A stretch of DNA of 64,000 bases from Flaviflagellibacter deserti (GTDB taxonomy: Bacteria; Pseudomonadota; Alphaproteobacteria; Rhizobiales; Methylopilaceae). Shown piece by piece: positions 27,389-36,549 of the stretch. Both the position numbers and the translations under genes were made by a program. The stretch is taken from positions 1 to 64,000 of the forward strand of contig NZ_JBHSJF010000006.1 of assembly GCF_042652085.1 (NCBI RefSeq). Direction: 5' to 3'. The stretch's first letter is position 1; each line of letters begins with the position of its first letter. The notes under the pieces are model-generated. The model made no database searches, was not told the origin of the DNA, and worked only from the letters and a program-made list of their open reading frames with translations.

Positions 27389-28297
27389 ATGCAGTTTGGC
27401 CGCTCAGACTTGGCGGATTTCGCTTATTTTCTAGCTATCGCGAAGCATCGAAGCTTTCGTCGCGCCGGACTTGAACTGGGTATCAGCGCATCTGCCCTCA
27501 GCCATGCTTTAAAGGGGCTCGAATCTCGCCTGGGCGTCCGATTGCTCAATCGAACGACCCGCAGCGTGACGCTGACCGCCGCCGGCGAACAGTTGAAGGC
27601 GGCGATCAGTCCTCCGTTCGATGCAATCGGACAGGCTGTCGAAGACCTCAACGTCTTCCGCGACGGGCCGTCCGGCCGAATCCGCCTGAATGTTCCGAGC
27701 GACGCCGCGACCCTGTTACTCGAGCCCGTTCTGCCAATCTTTGTCGATCGATACCCCAATGTCGAAATCGAAATTGCCGTCAGCAATCATATGATCGACG
27801 TCATCGAAAGCGGCTTTGATGCAGGCATCCGCTATGGCGGGACTGTACCCGAGGACATGATCACGCAGCGTTTGTCGGCGGACATTCGCTGGGTCGTGGC
27901 GGGATCGCCGGCCTACCTCGAACGGTTCGGAACGCCGCAGCACCCCGACGATCTTCAGCGGCATCGCTGCCTTCGGGTTCGCCTCGGCGACGGGAGCATG
28001 TACCGCTGGGAGTTCGAACGCGGCGACAAGCAAGTTCAGGTCACGGTGCCTGGCAGCCTAACTCTTGATGAGACGCGGCTCATATCAGCCATGATGGCTG
28101 GCGGAGCAGGCCTCATGTATGCTCCCGAACCCGTGCTGGAGGCTTTTTTGACTGCGGGCACGGCGCGGCTTGTGCTTGAGGAATGGGCCTCGCCAGGCCC
28201 CGGCTTCCACATATACTATTCCAATCGTCGGCACGTACCCGCCGGCTTGCGCGCCTTGATCGACCTGATACGCGAAATACGTCCATTAGGGCTGTAG
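27389..28297 (+). CDS. LysR family transcriptional regulator
   Basis: A 302-residue LysR regulator. The winged helix-turn-helix occupies residues about 8-65 (ADFAYFLAIAKHRSFRRAGLELGISASALSHALKGLESRLGVRLLNRTTR, with linker helix after), and the periplasmic-binding-like effector domain about 90-295 (GRIRLNVPSDAATLLLEPVLP). It belongs to the branch with the ArgP-like, short RD2 end (HVPAGLRALIDLIREI). The start at 27389 begins right at the conserved HTH; a GTG further upstream is unlikely. It is divergent from the SDR gene, the probable target. Confidence 0.93.
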   Translation: MQFGRSDLADFAYFLAIAKHRSFRRAGLELGISASALSHALKGLESRLGVRLLNRTTRSVTLTAAGEQLKAAISPPFDAIGQAVEDLNVFRDGPSGRIRLNVPSDAATLLLEPVLPIFVDRYPNVEIEIAVSNHMIDVIESGFDAGIRYGGTVPEDMITQRLSADIRWVVAGSPAYLERFGTPQHPDDLQRHRCLRVRLGDGSMYRWEFERGDKQVQVTVPGSLTLDETRLISAMMAGGAGLMYAPEPVLEAFLTAGTARLVLEEWASPGPGFHIYYSNRRHVPAGLRALIDLIREIRPLGL

Positions 28298-28572
28298 ATG
28301 TCGCGAGACAGGTGCGCCGCGGTCAAGCTTTCGATTCGGCATGATCCCGTCCGCCGAAAACGGATCTCGATAAATTCCGATTCATGCATTGCACGCAGCC
28401 GATCTGTGCCTCGGCGGCAGCTCCGGCGCGAGGAAAGCGACCGGCCACACGACGGGAAACTCGGCACCGTGGACCGCCAGGCAGCGTGGACGCCGGCTTC
28501 CGCGATCCATCGGGAACGGGTGGGAAGATGATCGAAGAGCGGCGAGATGCCCGGTGAGTGCCAGCTCTCGAA
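28298..28572. other. Gene-poor gap between the LysR and arginase-like genes
   Basis: No convincing gene, promoter or repeat is seen in this 275-base stretch. Short high-GC ORFs on both strands lack ribosome sites and family resemblance. Confidence 0.5.
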
Positions 28573-29463
28573 CTAGCCAAGCGCGTCCGCAAGCACTTCG
28601 TTCAAGCGTGCAAATGCGGCGGCCTCGTCCGGCGCATGGTCCGGATTGACCTCCGTGACGGTCAGGCCTCGCCATTGCGGCAGGGCGGCCAATCGCTTCA
28701 GCGTGATGGCGGCTTGCTCCAGTCTGAGAGCGTCGCAACGGCGCACATTCTCGGCGATCGGAAAATTGACGAAGGAGAGCACATCGACGTCGAAGTGAAC
28801 GAGCACGCAATCGAAGCGCTCCGCCCATCCGGCCGCGTGGGCCGCCGCCGCCTCGATATCGCTCGAAGCTTCGACGCGCGATATGACCTGGATCGCGTGA
28901 TCCCTGATCGCGGCGGCCTCGGGCGGCGTGATGTTCTCGACGCCGAAATAGAGGACCTGCTGTGGCGCGAGCATCGGGCGGGTCGGGCCGAGGCTCGCGA
29001 GCGAAGGCTCGCATCCGGGAAGTTCGAGCAGATGAGCGACGCCGGTCCAGTCCAAGGCGCCGTCGCTCGTGCCGGGTGCGTTGAGGTCGGTGTCGAAGTC
29101 GATGTAGATAAGGCCGATCCGCGCGCCGGCCGCGTTGGCTCCTGCGACCGTTCCCAGCTCCACCGTACAATCGCCGCCCAGGACGAGCACGTCTTCCTGC
29201 GCCGAGATAGCCGTCGCCACGCGGCTTGCGACCTGCTCACAGGCGTGGCGCACGGCCTCCAGGTTCATGGCCTGCGGCCGCGCGCGATCGGGTCGCCACC
29301 GGAACGATACAACGTCGCCATGATCCCTGATGTTTCTGCCCCGGCTCGCGAGCGCCGCCGCGAGCCCGTGTCGCCGAAAGGCCGCGGGGGCTCGTTCCTG
29401 CCCCGGCGCATAGGCACCTGCACTGGTGGCGGCGCCGATGATGTTCAACAGCCGCGCGGCCAA
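28573..29463 (-). CDS. Arginase-family (ureohydrolase-fold) protein with altered metal ligands
   Basis: A 296-residue protein of the arginase/agmatinase/formiminoglutamase fold. The expected motifs are present but changed: GGDCT (96-100; normally GGDHS), IDFDTD (121-126; normally DAHxD) and HFDVDVLSF (223-231; normally SxDxDxxDP). Thus two metal-binding histidines become Cys99 and Asp124 while four aspartates (122, 126, 225, 227) remain. It may bind another metal, or catalyse other chemistry than guanidine hydrolysis. Start: TTG at 29463 with GGAG seven bases upstream; TTG 29448 is the alternative. A longer in-frame ORF was rejected. No arginine-catabolism genes are nearby. Confidence 0.75.
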   Translation of the reverse strand: MAARLLNIIGAATSAGAYAPGQERAPAAFRRHGLAAALASRGRNIRDHGDVVSFRWRPDRARPQAMNLEAVRHACEQVASRVATAISAQEDVLVLGGDCTVELGTVAGANAAGARIGLIYIDFDTDLNAPGTSDGALDWTGVAHLLELPGCEPSLASLGPTRPMLAPQQVLYFGVENITPPEAAAIRDHAIQVISRVEASSDIEAAAAHAAGWAERFDCVLVHFDVDVLSFVNFPIAENVRRCDALRLEQAAITLKRLAALPQWRGLTVTEVNPDHAPDEAAAFARLNEVLADALG

Positions 29464-29637
29464 CCTGAAGCTCCATTTCGTACTACCCCGGCTGCAAAAC
29501 GGGTCGAGAGGGAGGAAGGTTTCTCCGGGACTTGATACCTTGGTGCCCGAGACTTTGGCCGGAATGGCAACGGCCCGTTCGTGACGCCGACGGCGTCCAG
29601 ACTCAGGGAAGCTGATACAACTGTGAAGAGAGCGGCG

Positions 29638-30090
29638 ATGACCATGAAGAACAGTACGACCGGCCCGGAGGACGAAAAGGGAGGAGGCTCTCCCTCCCAG
29701 CTGATCGATGCGCGTATCAATACGCTGGATGACTGGCGCGGCGAGACGCTTGCTCGGGTCCGAAGTCTCATCCAGGAGGCCCACCCCGATATCGTCGAGG
29801 AGGTGAAGTGGAGAAAGCCGTCGAACGCGATGCTGGGCGTTCCGGTTTGGGAGCATTCCGGCATCATCTGCACCGGCGAGACCTATAAGGCGGTGGTGAA
29901 ACTGACCTTCGCCAAAGGCGCCTCGCTGGATGATCCTTCGGGCCTCTTCAACGCGAGCCTCGAGGGCAATACCAGGCGCGCCATCGACATCCGCGAGGGC
30001 GAGGAGATCGAGGGGGAGGCGCTGAAGGCGCTTGTCCGCGCCGCTGTGGCGCTGAATATTTCGACGAAGACGAAGGCTCGTTCGGCTTAA
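29638..30090 (+). CDS. DUF1801 domain protein (second copy)
   Basis: A 150-residue DUF1801 protein: SQLIDARINTLDDWRGETLARVRSL, then HPDIVEEVKWRKPSNAMLG, PVWEHSGIICTGETYKAVV and a C-terminal basic tail (STKTKARSA). Residue spacing is like the DUF1801 gene at 25.3 kb but identity is low, so they are separate subfamilies, not a recent duplication. ATG at 29638 has a GAAGAGAG upstream. Its stop overlaps the DUF2336 gene end by four bases. Confidence 0.86.
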   Translation: MTMKNSTTGPEDEKGGGSPSQLIDARINTLDDWRGETLARVRSLIQEAHPDIVEEVKWRKPSNAMLGVPVWEHSGIICTGETYKAVVKLTFAKGASLDDPSGLFNASLEGNTRRAIDIREGEEIEGEALKALVRAAVALNISTKTKARSA

Positions 30091-31196
30091 GAGCCGGATG
30101 AACGGGCGCGCGACACGTCCCTCTGCGCCGCCAGCCGGCGGACGCGGGAGGCGACGCGCTGCGGCGTGGTCGAGTTGTGCATGTGCGGCTCGTAGACAGC
30201 CGCCGGACGCGACACCCGGCGTTCGCCCGCGACCGCGTTGACGATCTGCCAGGCGGCGTTGCGGTGCGTCTGGTCGAGAACCTTCACCGCGTCGAAGATG
30301 GTCTGGACCGATGTCCTGACTTCCTCCGGGGCCGTGATCAGGAGGATGTTGATCGCGGCGGCGCGCTTGGCGCCGGCGGCCGACAGGGCGAGCGCGAACA
30401 GTTCGGCCGTCGGGTCGTCGAGCAGCTTCGGCAGGCGCTGCGGGCGGAGCTTCAGGACATGGGCGAGGGCTTGGCCGACGCCGTCGCGGGTCGGTCGGGC
30501 GAAGGCCTCGGTCAGTTCGGCCAGCGAACTCGCGGGCACCGAGGCGGAATGCCCGGCGGTGTTTGCCAGCGCGTCGCGGATTTTCTCGCGCAGCGGACGG
30601 GGGGCCTCGGCGTAGAGCGGGGCGAGTTTGGCCGGCGCCAAGTCGGCGCGCGACAACAGGGCCACAACGAGACGGGGCTCGTCCATGGCCCTTTCGACCA
30701 GGTGGTCGACGATGTCGTCCGGGAGAGCGATGGCCGGGTTCTCGATCAGCGCCTCGACGACGAAGGCGGCGCGGTGCGTGGCGAGCGTGCGGATCGCCGC
30801 CGGAGTGAGATCGACGCGGCGCGCGGTGGCGGCGGCCTCGGTCGGGGTGCAGCGGGAGATGAAGGTGCTGAGATCGTCCGGCTGGAACACCGTCGGCGAC
30901 GACAGGATGGCGCCGGAGACGAAGGGATCAGGATCATTCCGTAGGCGCACGACGACGGCGGCCGGGGCATGCTCGATGCGAACGAGTTTTTCGGCGACGG
31001 CGCGGCGCGTGTCGCGGTCGACGCTGTCGAGCAGCGGGAGGGCGAGATCGACATAGCGCGAGACATCGGCCTGCAGAGGGGCGGCGGCCTGGCAGAACAG
31101 GTCGGTCGCGACGCGGAGCGCGGTCGCGCGCATATCCAGACCGTGCTCAAGGGCAAGTCTGTCGAGACGTGGCAGTGGAAGCCTGTTCTGGGTCAC
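30087..31196 (-). CDS. DUF2336 domain protein
   Basis: A 369-residue alphaproteobacterial DUF2336 protein, an all-helical repeat (HEAT-like) protein rich in Leu/Ala: LFCQAAAPLQADVSRYVDLALPLLDSVDRDTR, then repeated helices of RLRNDPDPFVSGAIL and LVERAMDEPRLVVALL type, and LLITAPEEVRTSVQTIFDAVKVLDQ near the end. Length is typical. Function is unknown; the repeats suggest protein-protein contacts. The C-terminus is arginine/serine-rich and probably disordered. It converges on the DUF1801 gene with a four-base overlap. Confidence 0.85.
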   Translation of the reverse strand: MTQNRLPLPRLDRLALEHGLDMRATALRVATDLFCQAAAPLQADVSRYVDLALPLLDSVDRDTRRAVAEKLVRIEHAPAAVVVRLRNDPDPFVSGAILSSPTVFQPDDLSTFISRCTPTEAAATARRVDLTPAAIRTLATHRAAFVVEALIENPAIALPDDIVDHLVERAMDEPRLVVALLSRADLAPAKLAPLYAEAPRPLREKIRDALANTAGHSASVPASSLAELTEAFARPTRDGVGQALAHVLKLRPQRLPKLLDDPTAELFALALSAAGAKRAAAINILLITAPEEVRTSVQTIFDAVKVLDQTHRNAAWQIVNAVAGERRVSRPAAVYEPHMHNSTTPQRVASRVRRLAAQRDVSRARSSGS

Positions 31197-31373
31197 GCTG
31201 GCCGTCGGAGGTTAGGTCGAGACAATATGAAGTGTGGCGTTAATGCCGCGCTAACCGTGGGACGAAAGGAGGGCTAACGATCCGTTAACCTTACTCATTC
31301 CTTACTGTGTCGAGGCGCATCCGATGGAAGCTTCTCATGGCCTCGCTGGGCCGCGTGCCCAACGCGGAGAACG

Positions 31374-31559
31374 ATGATGGGAACGATTGTGCACTTCCAA
31401 CCTTCGACCGACGTCCGGAAATCCGCTCCGGCCGCCGAGATGGGGAAATTGCTGCTGTTCACGGGCATTCGCTACGATCGCGACGAGAGGGATGGGGGCG
31501 ATGGCTCGGCTTCTCCGGCGAGCGGCATGAAGCGTCTGCGCGGACGGCGTCGCAACTGA
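31374..31559 (+). CDS. Small conserved-type protein
   Basis: A 61-residue protein with GGAG five bases before ATG 31374. The N-terminus MMGTIVHFQPSTDVRKSA and the core EMGKLLLFTGIRYDRDE look like a conserved short rhizobial protein; the tail SGMKRLRGRRRN is strongly basic. No domain is recognised. Its stop overlaps the presumed start of the next gene, suggesting coupled translation. Confidence 0.6.
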   Translation: MMGTIVHFQPSTDVRKSAPAAEMGKLLLFTGIRYDRDERDGGDGSASPASGMKRLRGRRRN

Positions 31560-32305
31560 CCCCAAAGATCGGAAGGATCATCGCCGCCGGGCTGATCGCC
31601 GGCGCAACCCATGCCTGTGCGCCCGCTCTGGGCGATTTTGATCGACCTCAACCGTCGACGGTCGACGACCAGATATTGCCGTTCGCCGGCAAGCTCGCCG
31701 CCAGGCACCGCGGCGAACCGACATCGTTCTATCGCTATACCGACCACGAGAGGGAGCTTCGCAACCGCTCCTGGTCGCTGCTGATGCCGAACCTGCCGCA
31801 GCAATATTTCGAGCGCTGGATCGCCGAGATGCGGCGCACCCGCCTGATGTCGCCGGAGAAGACGGTTCCGGACCGGGCGGACTATGTCGAGCACCTGTTG
31901 TCGAAGAACTATGACTCGAGCGGCTCGCGCTATCTCAAGCTGATGAGCGATGTCGACGCCAACCGCTACCAGATCCGCGAATTCATATCGGTCGCGAACC
32001 GCGTCGCGGTCGACGACCGGGTGCGCGAGCGCGCGCTTGAACGAGCCTTGAACGTCACCGAGGAGGAGCGGCAGGAGGCGATCGGCCGAATCTGGGAGAA
32101 CAGGCTTCTGGTCTGGCTCGTCCAGGAAACGGTCCGCGACAAGGCCGCGATGTATCGCTACGCGCTGGAGCGGCTGCTGATCGCGACGCCCGACGCGCAG
32201 GCGGCGCTGGCCGAGAGCGCGCTCGTCGCGCTGGAAGGCGATCTCGGCCTGCTGGTGGCGGTGCGGCCCGAGCGTTTCGCCGTCGGCCCGGTCTACGGCA
32301 AATAG
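31556..32305 (+). CDS. Probable exported/lipoprotein-like protein, start uncertain
   Basis: About 249 residues. It begins with a signal-like segment (PKIGRIIAAGLIAGATHACAPALGDFDR) where Cys could be lipidated, although the lipobox THAC is not ideal. The mature part is helical: HERELRNRSWSLLMPNLPQQ, SRYLKLMSDVDANRYQIREF and a C-terminal DVRP-like stretch. No ATG, GTG or TTG occurs in a sensible place; CTG 31556 overlaps the preceding stop (CTGA) and is the best candidate, while a much longer in-frame ORF from 31307 would overlap the small gene fully. A sequencing error upstream is possible. Function unknown. Confidence 0.65.
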   Translation: MTPKIGRIIAAGLIAGATHACAPALGDFDRPQPSTVDDQILPFAGKLAARHRGEPTSFYRYTDHERELRNRSWSLLMPNLPQQYFERWIAEMRRTRLMSPEKTVPDRADYVEHLLSKNYDSSGSRYLKLMSDVDANRYQIREFISVANRVAVDDRVRERALERALNVTEEERQEAIGRIWENRLLVWLVQETVRDKAAMYRYALERLLIATPDAQAALAESALVALEGDLGLLVAVRPERFAVGPVYGK

Positions 32306-32833
32306 CTAATTGGCTGGCACGCAGACGGAGCGGGCGAGCTCGGTCTGGATCGTCTTGCGCGTCGAGGGCGAGGGGGCGAGGGCGCGCACCAGGACGAAGC
32401 CCAGAGGTTCCGGCGACATGACGAGCACCGATCCGGGCCGGACTTCGGTCGCCTTGGACGCCTCGTCATTGGCGTCGCGCAGATCGATCTCGAGGATGCG
32501 TCCCGTTGCCGAGCGGTCGTTCAGCGAGAAGAAGGCGACGGCGTCGCGGGTGTAGAAAGACGCGGAAATGTAATCGCTGGCCAGCGGGATCGAGACGCGC
32601 ATCGGGCCGTCGCGAAGATCGAAGCGGCAGGCGAGGTGGAGGAATGCGGGGTCGAGGAACGGCAGTCCATCGGCCTTCTCGGCGTCGATCTTGACGAAGG
32701 TGTTTTCCGGGCCGAGTTCGCGAACGCGCGAATAGGCATCGCGCGGGGCGACGACCGGTACAGCGAGCAGCGACACGATGTGGAGCACGCCGCCGATCAA
32801 GAGGCCCGTGGCGATGAGGAAGAACCACCTCAT
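32306..32833 (-). CDS. DUF1254-type membrane protein
   Basis: About 175 residues with an N-terminal membrane helix (RWFFLIATGLLIGGVLHIVSLLAVPV) and a beta-rich domain starting APRDAYSRVRELGPENTF. It overlaps the DUF1214 gene by the ATGA pattern at 32830-32833, so the start at 32833 is preferred over 32842. DUF1214/DUF1254 pairs are common in Hyphomicrobiales; the proteins are envelope-located and of unknown function. The C-terminal VLVRALAPSPSTRKTIQTELAR resembles the family end. Confidence 0.75.
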   Translation of the reverse strand: MRWFFLIATGLLIGGVLHIVSLLAVPVVAPRDAYSRVRELGPENTFVKIDAEKADGLPFLDPAFLHLACRFDLRDGPMRVSIPLASDYISASFYTRDAVAFFSLNDRSATGRILEIDLRDANDEASKATEVRPGSVLVMSPEPLGFVLVRALAPSPSTRKTIQTELARSVCVPAN

Positions 32834-33411
32834 GCCGGGCACCCGGTGCGGCGGATGGCGGGAAGCTCGGGCGTGCTGCGGCCGCCGGCGATCGCGCCCG
32901 CGGTGGTGTCGTAGACCCGCAGAATGAGCATGAACCGGTCTGCCGAGCCGGTCGGAATCCAGTCGCCACCCCGGGCCGATGCGCCGACCGCGATCGAGAT
33001 ATCGCCGGACTCGGACTTCATCGCCTCGCCCTTGGTGAAACCGTGACGCTGGGCGGGATTGTCGAGCGGATTGCCGCGCTCGTCATAGGCGGAGATGCTC
33101 CAGACCCGCACCGTCGGCATGGCGCCGGTGACGAGATAGGAGCAGCGGCCATCGAGCCGGTTGCCGTCGCTGTCGGTCTCGGCGCGGAAGGTCAGGCCGT
33201 CGGCGACCGCGAGCGGGGCCTCTCCGCGCTGGGCCAGGGCGGCCAGGGTATAGGCGTCGACCCCGGGCGAGCCCTCGGTCGCCTCGGCGCGCCACGGGCC
33301 GGCGACGATCGTCTCCAGCGACGGCGGATGGCGGACCGCGAGCCAGGTCAGGCCGAGGCCGGCTCCAGCCGCGAGCGCGCAGATGACGATGAGTTGGAGG
33401 ATGAGCCGCAC
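32830..33411 (-). CDS. DUF1214 domain protein
   Basis: A 193-residue protein with an N-terminal membrane anchor (RLILQLIVICALAAGAGLGLTWLAV) and a DUF1214 jelly-roll domain: GVDAYTLAALAQRGEAPLA, LTFRAETDSDGNRLDGRCSY, VRVWSISAYDERGNPLDNPAQR, SADRFMLILRVYDTTAGA. It is the first gene of the DUF1214-DUF1254 pair, translationally coupled to the second. The domain is shared with VC2424-like secreted proteins, with no established activity. Confidence 0.85.
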   Translation of the reverse strand: MRLILQLIVICALAAGAGLGLTWLAVRHPPSLETIVAGPWRAEATEGSPGVDAYTLAALAQRGEAPLAVADGLTFRAETDSDGNRLDGRCSYLVTGAMPTVRVWSISAYDERGNPLDNPAQRHGFTKGEAMKSESGDISIAVGASARGGDWIPTGSADRFMLILRVYDTTAGAIAGGRSTPELPAIRRTGCPA

Positions 33412-33473
33412 GAGTGACCGCTTAACAGACCGGCTTTGGACACGGAAGCCGCGTCAGAGGAGAACGAACAGTC

Positions 33474-35675
33474 CTATTGCACTCGTTTTTCCGCCGGGGC
33501 GGGTTGCTCTGCCGCGGCGGTGTCGGTGGATGTCTGGATTTGGCCGCGCTGCTCGCCGGGTGTGCTGACGCCGGAGGTCTCGACGGTCGCCTGACGCATC
33601 AGCGAGTGGAGCTCGTCGAGCACGATGGAAGTCTTGCGGGGAAGCTTGCCACCTACACCTTCCGCCGGTGCGGTCGTCGAAACGTCCGCGATCGCCGCGC
33701 CACCACGCCCGTCCGGCAGGCCGATGCCGGGGATCGGCTTCGGATCGACGCCGACCTGGGCGAGCGACATGATCTCCTTGAACACCATGGCCGGAAGCGA
33801 GCCGCCGGTCATGTTGTTGGCGCCGGTGAAGTCGTCGTTTCCGAACCAAACCGCGCAAGTGTAATCGCCGGTGAAGCCGATGAACCAGGCATCGCGATAA
33901 TCCTGGCTTGTGCCGGTCTTGCCGCCGACCCTGAGGCCATCGAGGCGGGCACGGCCGCCGGTGCCGGCCTCGACCACATTGACGAGAAGCTTGTTCATGT
34001 TGGCGACCGCTTCCGGCGGAACCGCGCGCTCGGGCGGCGGCACGTCGCGGTCGTGCTTCCAGAGCAGCTTGCCCTGGTTGTCGCTGATCTCCACCGCCGC
34101 ATAGGGCTCAACGCGGAAGCCGCCATTGGCGAGCGAGGAATAGCCGGAAGCCTGGTCAAGCACCGTCACTTCCGACGTGCCGAGCGCCAGCGCCTTGTTG
34201 ATGCGGAGCTCGGTCCGCACGCCCATCGCCTTCGCCTGCGCGATCACCTTGTCGAGGCCGAGCGCGCGGCCGAGGCGGACGGGCACGGTGTTGTAGGAAT
34301 GGGCGAGCGCGCTCATCAGCGTGACTTTGCCGGCGTAGGAGCGGCCATAGTTCTGCGGCGACCAGCCGGCGATCGTGATCGGGGCGTCGGGAACGACCGA
34401 GGTCGGCGTGTAGCCGTTCATCATCGCCGTCGTATAGACGTAGACCTTGAACGAGGAACCGGGCTGGCGGAGCGCGTCTGAGGCCCGGTTGAACTGGCTC
34501 GCACCGTAGTCGCGTCCGCCAACCATGGCACGGACGGCGCCCCGCGGCTCCATCAGCACGGTCGCCGCCTGCTTGACGCGATACTGGTTGCCGTACTGGC
34601 GGAGCGTATTCTCGATCGCCTCCTCGGCGCGCTTCTGGATGGCGGGATCGAACGGCGTCCTGACCGTGACCGAGCGCGCGCCGCCGAGCTTGCCGGCATC
34701 GGAGAGCTTCTTCACCTCGGTAAAGGCCCAATCGAGATAATAGTCCGGGCTCGATTCACGCTGGCGGTTGGCCGGGGTCGCCGGGTTGAGGCGCGCGGCA
34801 TGGACCTGGCCTTCGGTCATGAAACCGGACTCGACGAGGGCGTCGAGCACGACGTTGGCGCGGGCGCGGGCGGCAGAAAGATTGGTGTGCGGCGCGAACC
34901 TGGTCGGCGCCTTGAACAGGCCGGCGAGCATGGCGGATTCTGCCAGGGTCAGGTTCTTCGCCGGCTTGTTGAAATAGAACTGCGCCGCGGCCTCGACGCC
35001 GAAGACGCCGCCCCCGAGATAGGCGCGGTCGAGATAGAGCTTGAGGATCTCGTCCTTGGTGAAGTTCGACTCGAGCCAGATGGCGAGGAAGGCTTCCTTC
35101 ACCTTGCGCTCAAGCGTGCGCTCGTTCGACAGGAACAGGTTCTTGGCGAGCTGCTGGGTGAGCGAGGAGCCGCCCTGGACGACGCCGTTGGCGCGGGCGT
35201 TCTCCATGATGGCGCGGAGCGTGCCGAGCACGTCGATGCCGAAATGCTGGTAGAAGCGGCGGTCCTCGATGGCCATCGCCGACTTCTTCATATTGTCCGG
35301 AATCTCTTCCAGCGAGACGGCGTCGGTCTGCATGACGCCGCGCTTGCCGATCTCGGCGCCCGTGCGGTCGATGAAGGTGACGGCGAGATCAATCCTTTTG
35401 TGCCAGTCCTCCCGGGTCGCCTGGAAAGCGGGTTGGGCGAGGGCCAGCATGCCCAAGGCGCCGACGACGCCCCAGGTGAAGCATTCCGAGGTCAGTTCGC
35501 TGAGAAGCCGGCGGAAGCCGCGGACGCGCAGATCCTGCGACAGGCCGACGAAACGGGCCCAGGTGTCGCCGATCGAGGTGCGGAGGGCGTAGACGCCGGC
35601 GTCGACCATGGAGTCGAGCGACAGCAGCGCTCGCTTGACGCTCGTAAGCCCCTTTTCGGAAAACGGATTGAACAC
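33474..35675 (-). CDS. Class A penicillin-binding protein (PBP1A-like)
   Basis: A 733-residue bifunctional peptidoglycan synthase. A membrane helix lies near residues 66-84. The GT51 glycosyltransferase domain has catalytic Glu137 in EDRRFYQHFGID and GGSSLTQQLAKNLFL (168-182); the transpeptidase domain has SSFK (407-410, nucleophile Ser407), SYN (460-462) and KTG (586-588). The C-terminal tail is Pro/Ala-rich. The GTG start at 35675 follows GAGGAGCGG. It is read divergently from the YcgN gene. Which PBP1 subtype it is cannot be settled without alignment. Confidence 0.95.
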   Translation of the reverse strand: MFNPFSEKGLTSVKRALLSLDSMVDAGVYALRTSIGDTWARFVGLSQDLRVRGFRRLLSELTSECFTWGVVGALGMLALAQPAFQATREDWHKRIDLAVTFIDRTGAEIGKRGVMQTDAVSLEEIPDNMKKSAMAIEDRRFYQHFGIDVLGTLRAIMENARANGVVQGGSSLTQQLAKNLFLSNERTLERKVKEAFLAIWLESNFTKDEILKLYLDRAYLGGGVFGVEAAAQFYFNKPAKNLTLAESAMLAGLFKAPTRFAPHTNLSAARARANVVLDALVESGFMTEGQVHAARLNPATPANRQRESSPDYYLDWAFTEVKKLSDAGKLGGARSVTVRTPFDPAIQKRAEEAIENTLRQYGNQYRVKQAATVLMEPRGAVRAMVGGRDYGASQFNRASDALRQPGSSFKVYVYTTAMMNGYTPTSVVPDAPITIAGWSPQNYGRSYAGKVTLMSALAHSYNTVPVRLGRALGLDKVIAQAKAMGVRTELRINKALALGTSEVTVLDQASGYSSLANGGFRVEPYAAVEISDNQGKLLWKHDRDVPPPERAVPPEAVANMNKLLVNVVEAGTGGRARLDGLRVGGKTGTSQDYRDAWFIGFTGDYTCAVWFGNDDFTGANNMTGGSLPAMVFKEIMSLAQVGVDPKPIPGIGLPDGRGGAAIADVSTTAPAEGVGGKLPRKTSIVLDELHSLMRQATVETSGVSTPGEQRGQIQTSTDTAAAEQPAPAEKRVQ

Positions 35676-35770
35676 CCGCCGCTCCTCGCCTCGCGCGACC
35701 TTGCGCTTGCTCTGTCTTGACCCGACCTGCGTCCGGGCGCAAGAGCCCAGGAAGGCGGATAGGAGACAGT

Positions 35771-36241
35771 GTGGCAGACAGGTTCTGGGAGACGAAGACG
35801 CTGGCCGAGATGACCGTCGGGGAGTGGGAATCGCTTTGCGACGGTTGCGGGCGGTGCTGCCTGGTCAAGCTCGAGGACGAGGACAGCGGCGAGATCGCCT
35901 ATACAGACGTGGGTTGCCGGCTGCTCGACGCCGACAAGTGCAGGTGCACGAACTATCCCGGCCGCCAAATGGCCGTTCCGGAATGCGTGGCGCTGTCGCC
36001 GACCAATCTCGCCGGGTTGAACTGGATGCCGCCGACCTGCGCCTATCGTCTGCTGGCGTCGGGCAAGCCGCTTCCCGACTGGCACCCGCTCGTCACCGGC
36101 GACCCGGACAGCACGCACAAAGCGGGTGCGTCCGTCCGGGGCCGGGTTTCGGCAAACGAGGACGACATCACGATCGAGGAAACGATCGAGCGGATTGTCC
36201 GCTGGCCCCAGAAATGGCCGAAGCGGAAAAGGGCGGTTTAG
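35771..36241 (+). CDS. ycgN: YcgN/UPF0260 cysteine-cluster protein
   Basis: A 156-residue protein of the UPF0260 (YcgN, CxxCxxCC) family: WESLCDGCGRCCLVKLEDED near the N-terminus and later GCRLLDADKCRCTNYPGR, CVALSP and PPTCAYRL, giving about eight cysteines that probably bind a metal. The GTG at 35771 follows AGGAGA; a longer in-frame start at 35717 extends into the PBP promoter region. Function unknown. The stop overlaps the convergent DUF1508 gene by four bases. Confidence 0.9.
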   Translation: MADRFWETKTLAEMTVGEWESLCDGCGRCCLVKLEDEDSGEIAYTDVGCRLLDADKCRCTNYPGRQMAVPECVALSPTNLAGLNWMPPTCAYRLLASGKPLPDWHPLVTGDPDSTHKAGASVRGRVSANEDDITIEETIERIVRWPQKWPKRKRAV

Positions 36242-36549
36242 GCCTTCGACTTGGCGGGCTTCTTCGCGGGCTTCAGGGCCTCGGCCGCGGACTTCATCGC
36301 CTTGACGACCTTCTTGGCGGAGTCCTTTGCCTTCGCGGTCGGCTTTGCCTTGGCGGCCGGAGCTTTCGCCTTCGGCTCGTCATATTCGATCGGCGCGCTG
36401 GCCGAAGCCTGCAGCAGCGCGATCGACTTCTCGCACGACGCCTTGGACTTATAGCCTTCGCTCGCCATTGCGATCTTCTCGCCGTTACGGGCGACAAAGG
36501 TCCAGCGCCACTCACCTTTAGTGTTCTTCTTTACGACGTATTTCGACAT
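36238..36549 (-). CDS. DUF1508 protein with lysine/alanine-rich tail
   Basis: A 103-residue protein. Residues 1-48 form a DUF1508 (YegP-like) domain: KYVVKKNTKGEWRWTFVARNGEKIAMASEGYKSKASCEKSI; residues about 58-103 are a Lys/Ala/Pro tail (KAKAPAAKAKPTAKAKDSAK) like histone H1, probably binding nucleic acid or polyanions. The start at 36549 has GGAGA upstream. It overlaps the convergent YcgN stop by four bases. Confidence 0.85.
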   Translation of the reverse strand: MSKYVVKKNTKGEWRWTFVARNGEKIAMASEGYKSKASCEKSIALLQASASAPIEYDEPKAKAPAAKAKPTAKAKDSAKKVVKAMKSAAEALKPAKKPAKSKA

